A stretch of DNA of 64,000 bases from Clostridium thermosuccinogenes (GCF_002896855.1 NZ_CP021850.1:2877665-2941664); one strand, 5' to 3'. Counted from the stretch's first letter, positions 44,080 through 52,999 are shown. Numbers and translations: made by a program. The notes: a model not told the origin generated them from the letters alone.

Positions 44080-45392
44080 TTATACAATATCTGTAAGTGT
44101 AAATGTAAACATAGTCCAGCTATTTTCTTTGCTCTCTACGGTTATATCACCCCCAAGACGATTGACAATCGTTTTTGCAATGGATAGTCCAAGCCCGAAC
44201 CCTTCATTTTCGCCTGTGCGCGAAGGATCACCTCGATAAAACCTGTCAAAAATTTTTGAAATGTCCTGAGGGGCAATTCCTTTTCCACTGTTCTTAATGG
44301 AGCAGGTAACGCTTTTTTTTTCGATTTTACCAGCGTCACATCAATGCTTCCATTTATATTTGTGTATTTTATAGCATTCTCATATAGGATTGAGAATAAT
44401 TGTCTCACCATATCTATATCGCTGTTTATAACAATGTTTTGCTCAATGGAGTGAGATAATGTAATTTTCTTTTCACTCAGCATTACTTCAAAAGATGCCA
44501 TTACCTCAAATATTGTCTCGCTCATATTAAAAGGTGCTCTTTCCACATTAATGCTCACATTTTCTACTTTTGCCAAGGATAAAAGGTTATTTATCAGCCT
44601 CGCCATCTTTTCCATACCGATTTTCATGTAGTCAAGCCATTCTTTCTGACTTCTTATTGTTTCATCCTGATTAATAAGCAAGGCATCATAATTCGCAGTA
44701 ATAATGGACAAAGGAGTTTTTAGCTCATGAGAGGCATCTGCTATGAATTGCCGTTGTTTTTCCAATACTTCAGCAATAGGCTTTATAGCTTGGTTAGAAT
44801 AAAATCTGCTGATAAAATAAATAACAACTATCAAAATAACACTAATTACAGCAAATGTAGCAAGCAAATCATTCAGAGTTTTTTGGGTATCTGTTATATC
44901 CAAAAAGGCAACTCTGTAATAAACCTCCTGACGACTGGTTCCGTCACTGCTCATTGTTGTGATATTCTCAGGGTTTTTAGTTATTGAATACATCCAAAGC
45001 CGGCCAGCTAAATTTACAGTAGATTTATTTTTATTATTCCAAGCATAATCTGTGGCTTCATAATAAATTTGATTCGGCAGTTCAATAAAAGAATCTATCT
45101 TCACCACATTTCCATTTATATCAGTACGGACAAGGAATGACGAAGAAGAATTTATATTGGGCACTCTCGATAATATTATCCCCTTTTCTTCCTGTGCATC
45201 ATCATTCGATATTTCAGGTAAATTATCCGGCCTTGACATCGGTATTGGGACTATACTGTTTAATTTTCGTTGATTTTCCGCATAAATATTTCTATAGGTA
45301 GTTATATATACCACACCAAATGCAACAAGCATGACTAAAGAAGTAACAATCATATTTAGTAGCAAAAATCTATTGCGCAAGTTCTTAAACAT
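44080..45392 (-). pseudogene. Sensor histidine kinase of twin operon 2, frameshifted in an A9 run
   Basis: The N-terminal 340 residues match the kinase at 10569-11867: MFKNLRN start, two helices (14-34, 180-197), His222 in IADASHELKTPLSII, N-box ILYENAIKYTNING. At nine consecutive A on the coding strand (44313-44321) the frame changes and ends at 44142 with nonsense. Reading one extra A restores KNSGKGIAPQDISKIFDRFYRGDPS, GFGLGLSIAKTI and a stop at 44080, giving 437 residues versus 432 in the paralogue. So the ATP-binding domain is present but out of frame. It could be a true mutation, a phase-variable tract, slippage-corrected expression or a sequence error. Confidence 0.88.
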
Positions 45393-45393
45393 T

Positions 45394-46080
45394 TTAACTG
45401 CTTTTCCTTCCTTCTTTTAAAACATAACCAATTCCACGGATTGTTTGTATTACGCACCCTGACGATAGCTGGGATAGCTTTTTTCTTAACATGGAAATGT
45501 ATACTTCCACATGATTATCAGTCACGTCTTCGTCATAACCCCATATCTTTTCAATAACGCTTTCCTTGGAAACAATCATATTTTTATTTTTTATCAGAAG
45601 CTCCATTAACTGAGCTTCCTTCAATTTTAGTTTGACCTCTTTTCCATTTTTACTGAGCAGCAGTGTATGGGGCGACAACGAAATATCTCCAAAATTCAGG
45701 TTGCCATCAAAAGCCAGCACTGTATTACGTCTTCCCAGTGCACGCAAACGTGCAAGCAGTTCATCAGTATGAAAAGGCTTTGCAAGATAATCATCGGCGC
45801 CAAGGGCGAGTCCCTGAATTTTGTCTTTGATTTCACCTCTTGCGGTAAGCAGAATAATGGGGGTTACAATGCCTTTTCTGCGTACTTCTTTCAATATTGA
45901 AAAACCATCGATTTTAGGAAGCATAATGTCCAGGATGATAATGTCATATATACCTGAGAGAGCACAGTCCAATCCAAATTCTCCATCATGAGCCAAATCG
46001 ACAGTATAATGATTTTTCTTCAAAACCTCTGCTACTGCCCGTGCTATATATTTTTCGTCCTCTACTAATAAAACTCTCAT
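45394..46080 (-). CDS. OmpR-family response regulator (twin operon 2)
   Basis: 228 residues: acidic pocket VEDE, Asp51 in IIILDIMLPKIDGFSIL, Lys in AKPFHTDELLARLRAL, winged helix ending QTIRGIGYVLKEG. It is a close paralogue of the regulator at 9878-10549. The ATG follows GTGAGGGG. It probably activates the shared promoter type with TTAAGG direct repeats at 46550-46581. With its kinase frameshifted, it may be unphosphorylated, driven by the twin kinase, or act through small phosphodonors (inference). Confidence 0.93.
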   Translation of the reverse strand: MRVLLVEDEKYIARAVAEVLKKNHYTVDLAHDGEFGLDCALSGIYDIIILDIMLPKIDGFSILKEVRRKGIVTPIILLTARGEIKDKIQGLALGADDYLAKPFHTDELLARLRALGRRNTVLAFDGNLNFGDISLSPHTLLLSKNGKEVKLKLKEAQLMELLIKNKNMIVSKESVIEKIWGYDEDVTDNHVEVYISMLRKKLSQLSSGCVIQTIRGIGYVLKEGRKSS

Positions 46081-46102
46081 TTTATCCCCTCACGAATAAT
46101 CT

Positions 46103-46151
46103 GTGACAAGGGGCAAAGAGATACCGAAATATCACCTTTGCCTCCTGTCAC
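46103..46151 (-). terminator. Intercistronic hairpin in twin operon 2
   Basis: GTGACA/TGTCAC at the base, then GGCAAAG/CTTTGCC and an apical GATA/TATC stem, between the secreted-protein gene and the regulator gene. No U tract follows. It corresponds in position, not in sequence, to the hairpin at 9788-9817. Confidence 0.6.
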
Positions 46152-46164
46152 TATAAATTATCTT

Positions 46165-46500
46165 TTACTTATTCATCTGTTGTCCGGCAGGGAGCCCTTC
46201 CTTTACCTTAATTGCTGCTGCAGGGACTTCACTATCTTTAATTTTTATTGGACCCTTAGGAGCTTCGCTGGTATCAGCAATGTTCTTCACAGCAGCTTCC
46301 TCACCTTCTCTAAACTGCTGACCGGCAGGAAGTCCTTCCTTAACCTTAATCGCAGCCTCATGAACTTTGCCATCCTTAACCATCTTCGCACCCTGGGTCG
46401 CAGCAAATACGGTTGTCGCACCGAGTATAATCATTAACGATGAGCAAATAGTAATAATAGCAATTTTTCTTTTTGCCGTACTGAAAAGTTTTCCTTTCAT
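46165..46500 (-). CDS. Small secreted repeat protein (twin operon 2)
   Basis: 111 residues with a signal peptide (MKGKLFSTAKRKI, hydrophobic core to about residue 32, cleavage near VFAA-TQ). The mature part contains two copies of AAIKVKEGLPAGQQ (about residues 49-62 and 95-108) in a lysine- and glutamate-rich sequence without aromatic residues or cysteines. It does not resemble the Asp-box protein of the first operon, although it occupies the same operon position. It may be a ligand, chaperone-like or surface protein whose level is set by the linked two-component system. Ribosome site GGAGG precedes ATG. Confidence 0.85.
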   Translation of the reverse strand: MKGKLFSTAKRKIAIITICSSLMIILGATTVFAATQGAKMVKDGKVHEAAIKVKEGLPAGQQFREGEEAAVKNIADTSEAPKGPIKIKDSEVPAAAIKVKEGLPAGQQMNK

Positions 46501-46523
46501 TGATATTACCTCCGTTTAGTTAT

Positions 46524-46543
46524 TTGCAGGTAGCTACCTTACA
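46524..46543 (-). promoter_or_regulatory. Conserved 5'-UTR element, twin copy
   Basis: On the minus strand TGTAAGGTAGCTACCTGCAA, 18 of 20 bases identical to the element at 9260-9279 and likewise 6 bases after the -10 hexamer. The two changes keep G-U or A-U pairing in the possible RNA stem. Confidence 0.7.
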
Positions 46544-46549
46544 ATTGAT

Positions 46550-46581
46550 ATCATAGACTGCAAACCTTAACCGAGCCTTAA
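46550..46581 (-). promoter_or_regulatory. Regulated promoter of twin operon 2
   Basis: On the minus strand TTAAGG-N5-TTAAGG (46581-46576 and 46570-46565), 9 bases, then -10 TATGAT (46555-46550). Repeat length, spacing and distance to -10 equal those at 9222-9253. Confidence 0.75.
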
Positions 46582-46589
46582 TTTTAAGA

Positions 46590-47090
46590 AATTTTTTAAG
46601 ACCATATTGTATTTTACTGTCTGTGTCTCACCAAACTGTAAATAAATACCAAACTTATCCAGGTATACATTAATGATTTAGAAATCTTGCTTCTTCACTA
46701 GTGCTTAAGTTTAATATTCTTATAAATCACAATATGGAATCTTTAAAGATTACTTATCTCTTTCAGTACAGCATAGATGGTAAGTGAACGATTTTTATTT
46801 CTTTTCCTTTTTTTCTATAAATTCTCCTTTTTTACCGACCGTTCAAACAAAATGATTGTATAGATGTTTATTATATCTGTCAAGTTATGAATTTATTAAG
46901 GCTTTCATTCTATTGCATTTAGTGGGTTATCATTAAATAAAGAGCCCCTTTGGATTGCTCCTCAGGGGTTCTCAAAAACCATTATGTATAGCTGCTATAT
47001 GTTGCATATCCTATAGAGAAAACGCCACTTCAAAACGTGTGGTATAAGCACTGGCAGCTTTCTTTCAGATATTCTAATACAATCATATAC
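46590..47090. other. Intergenic stretch upstream of twin operon 2
   Basis: AT-rich, no supported gene. A hairpin near 46941-46973 (AGAGCCCCT with AGGGGTTCT) is followed on the minus strand by TTTATTTAA and may terminate transcription coming from the decayed genes at 47.1-47.9 kb. Confidence 0.45.
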
Positions 47091-47094
47091 ACTT

Positions 47095-47260
47095 AAATGA
47101 ACAATATCCTATCCTGCACTTGATTTAATAATGGCTGGACATCCTCCGGTTGTGCAGCAATTCAGCCATTAATCGTTTTCGGCAGCTCACCACAGTAATG
47201 GTGTTGATTTATGTTTTTAAACTCCCTTTTGCATTTAAGGCATTGCCATATGGCGTTCGC
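47095..47260 (-). pseudogene. DUF1801/YdhG-type fragment
   Basis: A minus-strand translation reads WQCLKCKREFKNINQHHYCGELPKTING, stop, IAAQPEDVQPLLNQVQDRI. The zinc-ribbon start (C-x2-C...HYCG-x-PKT) followed by IAAQPEDVQP is the N-terminus of DUF1801 (YdhG-like) proteins. It has an internal TGA and lacks the rest of the domain. Confidence 0.6.
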
Positions 47261-47282
47261 CTCTCTCTTTGTATTCGACAGA

Positions 47283-47871
47283 TTACCTGATATGCCTTAA
47301 AAGCACAATAGTCCTATCAATCTCCTTTTTTAAACGCCCTCTCCTGTCCGGGAGAAGATTGATCCCGCTCTTATCAGCTATTTCTTCCACCACATCATCA
47401 ATTGATTTTTCATCTGTTATTATTTTTGTTTCCGTAATATGATTGTCAAAAGCGTTAATACAACGGTCGATATTTCTCTTCGCCCATGTATCTCCTCTTT
47501 GAAGCCGCCTGTTCAGTCTCTTTAGCAACGTGGTTTTATTAGCATAAAGAATATAGTGCTTTAATGCGGATACCGTCGTCAATCAGGCACTGGACTATTT
47601 CATCATAGTATTGCGGATTCACTATGGTCATGGGAACGATAATTGTCCCGGAAAAGCTTCTATACATATCTTTTAATATTGAATAATTAAAGGTTCTCCA
47701 TTGTTCATAATCTTGAAAGTCAGCTTTTTTCATTTCATTTGGAATGTTATTGAATATAAAATATCCTATGTTTTCCGGATCGTATACATATGAATTTGGG
47801 ATTCGCCTCTTCAATTCGTATGCACATGAAGTCTTGCCGGCTCCAAACGCCCCGTTTAACCAAATGATCAT
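47283..47871 (-). pseudogene. tmrB: TmrB-like P-loop protein, frameshifted
   Basis: Two overlapping frames together give a 195-residue protein resembling Bacillus TmrB (197 residues): MIIWLNGAFGAGKTS is the start and P-loop, followed by YVYDPENIGYFI, DFQDYEQWRTFNYS and TIIVPMTIVNPQYYDEI, then after one extra base near 47559 HYILYANKTTLLKRLNRR, WAKRNIDRCINAF and LLPDRRGRLKKEIDR. TmrB confers tunicamycin resistance by binding the drug in an ATP-dependent way. The ATG has no ribosome site, and its upstream side is joined to an ABC permease fragment, so the gene is probably dead. Confidence 0.85.
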
Positions 47872-47881
47872 CCAAGGAAGA

Positions 47882-48508
47882 GGGATCAAAGACCTTTCCG
47901 CCATGGAAGTTATTAATATAAACATGTTGAGCATAGATGTAGCTACAATTTTTTTATTCATCTTTGTCTCTATGGAAATCGGTAGAGAGTTTCAAAATAG
48001 AAGCATTCAGATATATGCCAGTTTAATACCCAACAGAAAAAAGTATTTTATGTCAAAGCTCGTAGCTTATTTGTTCATATCAGTAATCATAGGATTGATT
48101 GTGAGCCTGCTTTCTATGGGTAATGGGTATTTGATTATAAGGATATTCAATAAACCTTTTCCGTCAATCTATCAGGTGATGAGGTTCCTTTTCGGATGCA
48201 TTTTTATGCCCATAACTTATACTGTTCTGGCAATTTGCGCAAGCTTCTTTTTTAGGAACACAGCCGGAGGGATTGTGTCGCCTTTGTTGATTATGTTTCT
48301 GCCAAGCTTTATAAAGATATTTCCTAGTGATATCCAGGATATTTTAATCAGCATAATACCTGCATCAGCAATCCATAGCCTTTCAGGTATTGCAAGGGGT
48401 GCGGAGGATATTGGAATTGCAGTTGCCCTATTGGTATTGGCTATGTGGTGCATTTTGGGTAGCATAATAGCTGTTAGAAGTTTTGGCAAGAAGGATATTA
48501 GCAATTAG
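47882..48508 (+). pseudogene. ABC-2 permease lacking its N-terminus
   Basis: From GIKDLSAMEVININMLSIDVATIFLFIFVSMEIGREFQNRSIQIYASLIPNRKKYFMSKL onward the frame encodes an ABC-2 permease with five helices and a normal stop. The expected first 60-80 residues (first helix and extracellular loop) are replaced by the antisense of the tmrB-like gene; the open frame through that part is fortuitous. No ATPase gene is adjacent. The head-to-head junction lies between 47872 and 47882. Confidence 0.75.
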
Positions 48509-48509
48509 G

Positions 48510-48660
48510 TATACAATGGATTATTTAAAAAATAGGCTTGTGCATTCCTACTGCGTACTTCACGCATCTTGAGGACATAAAAAGGATGCCATCCCCTCAA
48601 GAACACCCTTGGACAGAGGAGGTACTATAGAAATTTATTTTGACGATTAATTGAAATATA
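48510..48660. other. Gap after the permease remnant
   Basis: No gene seen; no U-tailed terminator on the plus strand after the permease remnant. Confidence 0.35.
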
Positions 48661-48666
48661 TTTTGA

Positions 48667-48707
48667 AAATAAAAGCGGACGCATTTACTTTCTTTAATAC
48701 GTCCGCT
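48667..48707 (-). terminator. Terminator of the small conserved gene
   Basis: GCGGAC-GCATTTA (from 48675) pairs with TTAATAC-GTCCGC (to 48706), followed on the minus strand by TTTTATTTTC. It lies 13 bases past the stop at 48720. Confidence 0.88.
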
Positions 48708-48719
48708 CATAATGCCTTT

Positions 48720-48947
48720 TTATAAGCTTGAAGCAAAGTGCTCCATCGCCTGCTTCAATTCTTCAATTGCATCCGGTTTTATAACTGCAAAGTATTTAGG
48801 CATCATTTCCTGAAAATATGCTTTATCGAATGTTCCTGCGTCTTGACGTGCAAAGCTCTCCTCCAACAATGCCTTGGCCTCATCTTTTTTATCTTCTTTC
48901 ACTCGTTCCATGAAAAAATTATAAAACATCTTTTGCCCTGGATTCAT
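48720..48947 (-). CDS. Small conserved protein, function unknown
   Basis: 75 residues: MNPGQKMFYNFFMERVKEDKKDEAKALLEESFARQDAGTFDKAYFQEMMPKYFAVIKPDAIEELKQAMEHF. The protein is soluble and helical, without cysteines. The opening MNPGQ-x-MFYNF-x-ME and the closing IKP-x-x-x-EE-x-K pattern recur in small clostridial proteins of unknown role, by memory. An AAGG-type ribosome site and a close terminator support a real, single-gene transcript. Confidence 0.75.
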   Translation of the reverse strand: MNPGQKMFYNFFMERVKEDKKDEAKALLEESFARQDAGTFDKAYFQEMMPKYFAVIKPDAIEELKQAMEHFASSL

Positions 48948-48954
48948 TTTTCAT

Positions 48955-49275
48955 CATTCCTTCCATATTTCATATATAATTATTCTCACAAAATGACTTT
49001 ATCAAGCAATTAAATTTGGAACAGTATTATTTACCCGAGGACCTGTGCTGCTTAGCCGTTGGAGTACATTTTTATGTCCGCGATGTTTTTATAATCCCGT
49101 TGAGTTTCAATTGAACTTCTAAGCCATCAGGTCAGATCATCAATGTTTGTATTATTTGTAAGAACAAAATGAAAATACAAAAGCATGGGATTCAGAATCA
49201 ATTATTTTACCCAGCCATATTTCCTCATGAACAAATACCCGGTTTTTTGCAGTTTGAAGAAAAAATCCTGTTTAG
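48955..49275. other. Intergenic stretch, no gene recognised
   Basis: About 320 bases upstream of the small conserved gene and beyond the MATE gene stop. No coding or RNA signal was seen. Confidence 0.45.
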
Positions 49276-49279
49276 AGAC

Positions 49280-50749
49280 TTACAACGCATCAGCATTGGG
49301 TTCAACACACTCATTACACACATTGGAAGTAGTATCCGAGACAATATTCTGTGCCCAATTCCCGCTTTTAATAATTATTATCCCGATTATGAACTTTATA
49401 ATGTCAGTCGAATAGCAAATCGGGTAAAGTATCGAAATATCCAGAGATGTAAAACGTGCTAGTACATAGGTAACCGGAACAAATACAACCCAAGTATAAA
49501 CACTGTCAAAAAGGAATGTTATGAACGTTTTACCCCCAGAGCGTATGGTGAAATATACACAGTTGGTCACTGCATTAAAACCCATATACATGGCACATGT
49601 CAGCATGAAACGGGTAGCCAGCATACGTACGTCATCGGTAGTATTGTAGATATACGGAATGAAGGGCGACGTAACAGCAAGCGCACCACCAACCACAATG
49701 CAGATGCAAACATTGAAAAACATAAGCCTCCATGCAGTTTGCTTTGCACGCGGAATATCGTTGGCTCCCAGAGCCTGGCCAACCATAACAGCAACTGCGG
49801 AACCCATGGAAAAGATAAATACATTGAATAAATTCGTTATGGTGTTTGATATGTTGATGGCTGCTACCACATTTAATCCACGAGTTGAGAATATCTGCAT
49901 CAAAGTGGTCATACCCAACGACCAGAACAGCTCATTCACCAGGAGCGGTATTCCCTTTTTGAATATATTAAAAGCAAGACCTTTAGGAATTCTTATTGAC
50001 CGATAAAGACCTTCAACAAACCGGAACCTACCGGGGTGTCTATGGGCGTACACAAAAATTATAGCAAGCTCCACAAAGCGTGAAATAACCGTTGCTATAG
50101 CTGCACCTTCAACACCTAAGGCCGGGAACCCAAGCTTTCCATAGATCAATATGTAATTCAGGCAGAGATTGGTAATTACGCCAGCCAAGCTAGCCTTCAT
50201 TGGAAGCAGGGTCTCTCCCATCTCACGGAGTGTTCCACCGTATGCCTGTGACAGGGTGAACGGCAATAGCCCCCAAAGCATTATACGAAGGTAACTCCTT
50301 CCGTACTCGAGCATGGCCGCTCTCTCGGCAGCATCCCCTTCTCCAGTCAGATACAGGAAAATCAATTGGTCTCCTCTTGTCAGAAATAAAGCAATTGCAA
50401 CCGCTAAAGTGACAGTAATGGTCCAGAGCTTGAACCGCACCGTATAACGCAAGCCATCATGATCTTCTGCACCAAAAAACTGTGCACCGAATATGCCTGC
50501 ACCCGAAAGACCACCAAATATGGTCAGGTTAAATACAAAGATAAGCTGGTTGGCAATGGCAACACCCGACATTTGAGGCGTTCCTACCTGCCCTATCATG
50601 ATATTGTCCAAAAGGTTAACAAAGTTAGAAATGGCGTTCTGCACAATAAGTGGCAGCACCAGCATAAATACTGTGGTATAAAATTTGCGATCCCCTATAA
50701 ATGTGTTACGGAATTTGCTAAAAGCGCCTGTTGATGCAATTTGCTTCAT
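49280..50749 (-). CDS. MATE-family multidrug/Na+ antiporter
   Basis: 489 residues with about 12 helices in two similar halves. Typical MATE blocks are LPLIVQNAISNFVNLLDNIMIGQVGTPQMSGVAIANQL and GAGIFGAQFFGAEDHDG in the first half, and INISNTITNLFNVFIFSMGSAVAVMVGQALGANDIPRAKQTAWRL in the second. It exports cationic drugs or metabolites against Na+ or H+. The C-terminal tail (DTTSNVCNECVEPNADAL) is hydrophilic and has two cysteines, longer than usual. Ribosome site GGAGG precedes ATG. Appears monocistronic. Confidence 0.95.
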   Translation of the reverse strand: MKQIASTGAFSKFRNTFIGDRKFYTTVFMLVLPLIVQNAISNFVNLLDNIMIGQVGTPQMSGVAIANQLIFVFNLTIFGGLSGAGIFGAQFFGAEDHDGLRYTVRFKLWTITVTLAVAIALFLTRGDQLIFLYLTGEGDAAERAAMLEYGRSYLRIMLWGLLPFTLSQAYGGTLREMGETLLPMKASLAGVITNLCLNYILIYGKLGFPALGVEGAAIATVISRFVELAIIFVYAHRHPGRFRFVEGLYRSIRIPKGLAFNIFKKGIPLLVNELFWSLGMTTLMQIFSTRGLNVVAAINISNTITNLFNVFIFSMGSAVAVMVGQALGANDIPRAKQTAWRLMFFNVCICIVVGGALAVTSPFIPYIYNTTDDVRMLATRFMLTCAMYMGFNAVTNCVYFTIRSGGKTFITFLFDSVYTWVVFVPVTYVLARFTSLDISILYPICYSTDIIKFIIGIIIIKSGNWAQNIVSDTTSNVCNECVEPNADAL

Positions 50750-50956
50750 ACATTATCCTCCACTGTGGCTTTTGCCGACAAAGACCATTGTATCATAAAG
50801 AAGAAACGTAGTCCAGACTGCATATACAGATAATTCCGTAGGAAACCGTTCTACTTTGTTCACATGAGAGAGAAGCTGACTTCCAGCTTGAGGAACTGTA
50901 CCCAGGCGCATCTTAAACTATCAGGTTACAATCGGATTAATTTTCTTAATTTTAAA

Positions 50957-51814
50957 CTAATCATTTCCAACATATTTCTTATACATGGCCTCTGTATATT
51001 TTGTCACATTTTTATCATACTCCGGGTAAGCAAAACCAAGTAATTCAGCTATCTCTTTGGACACTTCCCTGAACAACTGGTGGCATGCAAATAATGACTT
51101 CCATACATTTTCATAGGAATCCATACGATATGTAGACAGCAATCTGCTCCATAAATTTTCCGGTATATACTTATCCAGAAATTTATAATTCTTGCCGACG
51201 CTCAGTGTAAATCCCGTTTCTATTCCAACCTTCCATGAAATCATTCTAAGCAGTTCGGAGCGCAGAATCTGGTTCAGATGATCGATTGCAAACAGTATCT
51301 CTTTTCGGCATAATCCTTTAACAACATAGGGTGTTACATTCCAGAATTCATTGCAGCAATCATCGTACTCCCGTGCACTGGGCTTTTTAACATGATAATC
51401 TATATCTGTCGGAACTATGTCTCTTTCAATTCTGCAATCTTTGTCCATCAAAACCTTTATCAATTTATCGCCCTTTAAATAATCATCCAAATCTTCCAGC
51501 GGCAATAATGTAAGATCAATTTTATTGTAATCATCAAAAAGCATAAGATATGAATACTCTTTTTCTTCAGGAGGAAAAAGCTCCATATCCTCCGGCTTTT
51601 GCATCATTATGATATTTCCAAATTGACTAAGCCAGTCATCATTGGATATAAACGATTCCATATCGCTGACAAAATAGGTGATATCATAATCCTGAAATTC
51701 ATCTTTAGGTATATTAATATTTGTGCGCGAACCCTCAAGAGTCACAATCCGGATGCGTTCGTCCTTCTGTGCTATGGAAAGGATCATGCTCATCATTTCC
51801 TGTTCTGTTCTCAT
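50957..51814 (-). CDS. Aminoglycoside 6-adenylyltransferase family protein (ANT(6)/AadE-like)
   Basis: 285 residues from ATG at 51814 (AAGGTG 6 bases upstream), close to the family length. The nucleotidyltransferase core has LEGSRTN and DYDITYFV, the two-part metal and nucleotide motif, then FGNIIMMQKPEDMELFPPEEKEYSYLMLFDDYNKIDLTLLPLEDL, the characteristic ANT(6) block, and a helical C-terminal domain (CCNEFWNVTPYVVKGLCRKEILFAIDHLNQILR). Family members adenylylate streptomycin; many chromosomal versions have not been tested. The residues expected for catalysis are present, so activity is plausible. Confidence 0.9.
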   Translation of the reverse strand: MRTEQEMMSMILSIAQKDERIRIVTLEGSRTNINIPKDEFQDYDITYFVSDMESFISNDDWLSQFGNIIMMQKPEDMELFPPEEKEYSYLMLFDDYNKIDLTLLPLEDLDDYLKGDKLIKVLMDKDCRIERDIVPTDIDYHVKKPSAREYDDCCNEFWNVTPYVVKGLCRKEILFAIDHLNQILRSELLRMISWKVGIETGFTLSVGKNYKFLDKYIPENLWSRLLSTYRMDSYENVWKSLFACHQLFREVSKEIAELLGFAYPEYDKNVTKYTEAMYKKYVGND

Positions 51815-51851
51815 TATATGCACCTTCTCATACCTTCTTAATGATGGCTCT

Positions 51852-52166
51852 TTATAAGCTATCCTTAGAATGATGAGAGTTATTGGGTTCGCAATAGGTT
51901 TCTCTTAATGTTTGAATAATTTTTTTAATCCTGTCATCATTAATATGATAAACATTCTGAAGGCCATATTTATCTGAGCCCAAAATACCGTAAGCCTTTA
52001 GCAGGGCCAAATTCTGAGACAAAGCCGATTGAGATATTGCAGGTATTCTTTCGTGTATTTCACTAACATTCATTGGCCTTTCAATCAGGTAGCACAAAAT
52101 CATTAATCTATGCTGATTTGCCATAACCTTCAGCAATTCAGCTATCTCTTTTGCTTGTTGTTCCAT
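51852..52166 (-). CDS. ArsR-family regulator with BigR/SqrR-like cysteine pair
   Basis: 104 residues: helix-turn-helix RPMNVSEIHERIPAISQSALSQNLALLKAYGIL with beta-wing LQNVYHI. Metal-site residues of ArsR/SmtB are absent. Cys25 lies in HRLMILCYL and Cys92 in LRETYCEP, the same two positions as the reactive cysteines of the BigR/SqrR/YgaV branch, which sense persulfides or oxidants by forming a disulfide or polysulfide bridge. It is the third gene of an operon with a ferredoxin and a polyferredoxin-like membrane protein, overlapping the latter by 29 bases. A long dyad upstream of the operon is the likely operator. Confidence 0.85.
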   Translation of the reverse strand: MEQQAKEIAELLKVMANQHRLMILCYLIERPMNVSEIHERIPAISQSALSQNLALLKAYGILGSDKYGLQNVYHINDDRIKKIIQTLRETYCEPNNSHHSKDSL

Positions 52167-52743
52167 TTGCTTTTACCTTCCTTCTGTACTTTAGCATGCT
52201 TATACCCTGAGTCATTGTACCCATGGGACAATATACACACCATGAGCGGGGTTTGAAGAAAAACATCGTTATCAGTCCCAAAATTGTGGATGTAAGCATA
52301 ACACTATAAAATCCAAATGCGAACTGGGCGATCCAAGGCGATACAGCACTGGTATTTGTCCAGTTCCAGGGAAGCTTAATCGTCCATAAAAGAGTAACCA
52401 CTTCTTTTAAATTACTGGTTCCATTAAAAACCAAATAAGTTGAAAAAATCATTATCGCAAACATAGTCATAAAAAATGCTAAAAAGCCATAACGAAACCA
52501 TTTGCTTCTAATAAAGGCAGGAATGTCGCGATTTGAAGAAAGTTTCAGCCTGCCTCCTAATAATTCAAACAACTGCCCTCTTCCACAATATCTGTTACAA
52601 TATATTTTACCCTTACCTATTATCGAGAGCAATAATGGAGTGAAAAAGCAAATCAGCCCTATCCAGGCAAATAGAATATTAAAAAAACCTAAAGCCAAAT
52701 ATACTGCAGAGAATATCCATAAATATTCATACCACTTTTTCAT
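52138..52743 (-). CDS. Membrane 4Fe-4S (NapH/polyferredoxin-like) protein
   Basis: 201 residues from ATG at 52743, preceded by AAGGAGG and overlapping the ferredoxin stop (ATGA). Five helices are visible. Two cysteine clusters face the cytoplasm: YCNRYCGRGQLFELLGGRLKLS after the second helix and SWCVYCPMGTMTQG after the last. These are the NapH-type motifs CxxxC-G-R-G-Q and CxxCPxG, although each has only two cysteines, so the clusters are incomplete compared with NapH (four each) and may share or lack ligands. Function is probably electron transfer between quinone or membrane partners and the adjacent ferredoxin. Confidence 0.82.
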   Translation of the reverse strand: MKKWYEYLWIFSAVYLALGFFNILFAWIGLICFFTPLLLSIIGKGKIYCNRYCGRGQLFELLGGRLKLSSNRDIPAFIRSKWFRYGFLAFFMTMFAIMIFSTYLVFNGTSNLKEVVTLLWTIKLPWNWTNTSAVSPWIAQFAFGFYSVMLTSTILGLITMFFFKPRSWCVYCPMGTMTQGISMLKYRRKVKANGTTSKRDS

Positions 52744-52937
52744 GATGCAACCTCCTTTTGAACAACTTGAATTACCGAAGCAGGACATACCTTCTGGCAC
52801 CTTTTGCATCCAACACATAAATCTTCGTTGACCTCTGCATAAATTCCATGAAATATGGTTATGGCTTTACGAGGACAGTTTTTTTCACAAACTCCACAGG
52901 CCACACATTCTGCTTGATTTACTACCGCTTTTTTCAT
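52740..52937 (-). CDS. 2[4Fe-4S] ferredoxin
   Basis: 65 residues with two canonical CxxCxxCxxxCP motifs: Cys11/14/17/21 and Cys41/44/47/51. This is the clostridial-type low-potential ferredoxin fold. It is the first gene of the operon with the membrane Fe-S protein and the ArsR-type regulator; the ribosome site AAGGGGG precedes ATG. It would carry electrons to or from the membrane partner. A palindromic operator lies about 60 bases upstream. Confidence 0.95.
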   Translation of the reverse strand: MKKAVVNQAECVACGVCEKNCPRKAITIFHGIYAEVNEDLCVGCKRCQKVCPASVIQVVQKEVAS

Positions 52938-52999
52938 GTTATCCCCCTTTACTACTTGGCAATTTTATTTTCTGCACAGCATAACTCTTAATGAACATC

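Noticed and set aside
47744-47881. N-terminal part of the plus-strand permease frame as real protein
   Set aside because: It is the antisense of the P-loop region of the tmrB-like gene and has no membrane segment or ribosome site.
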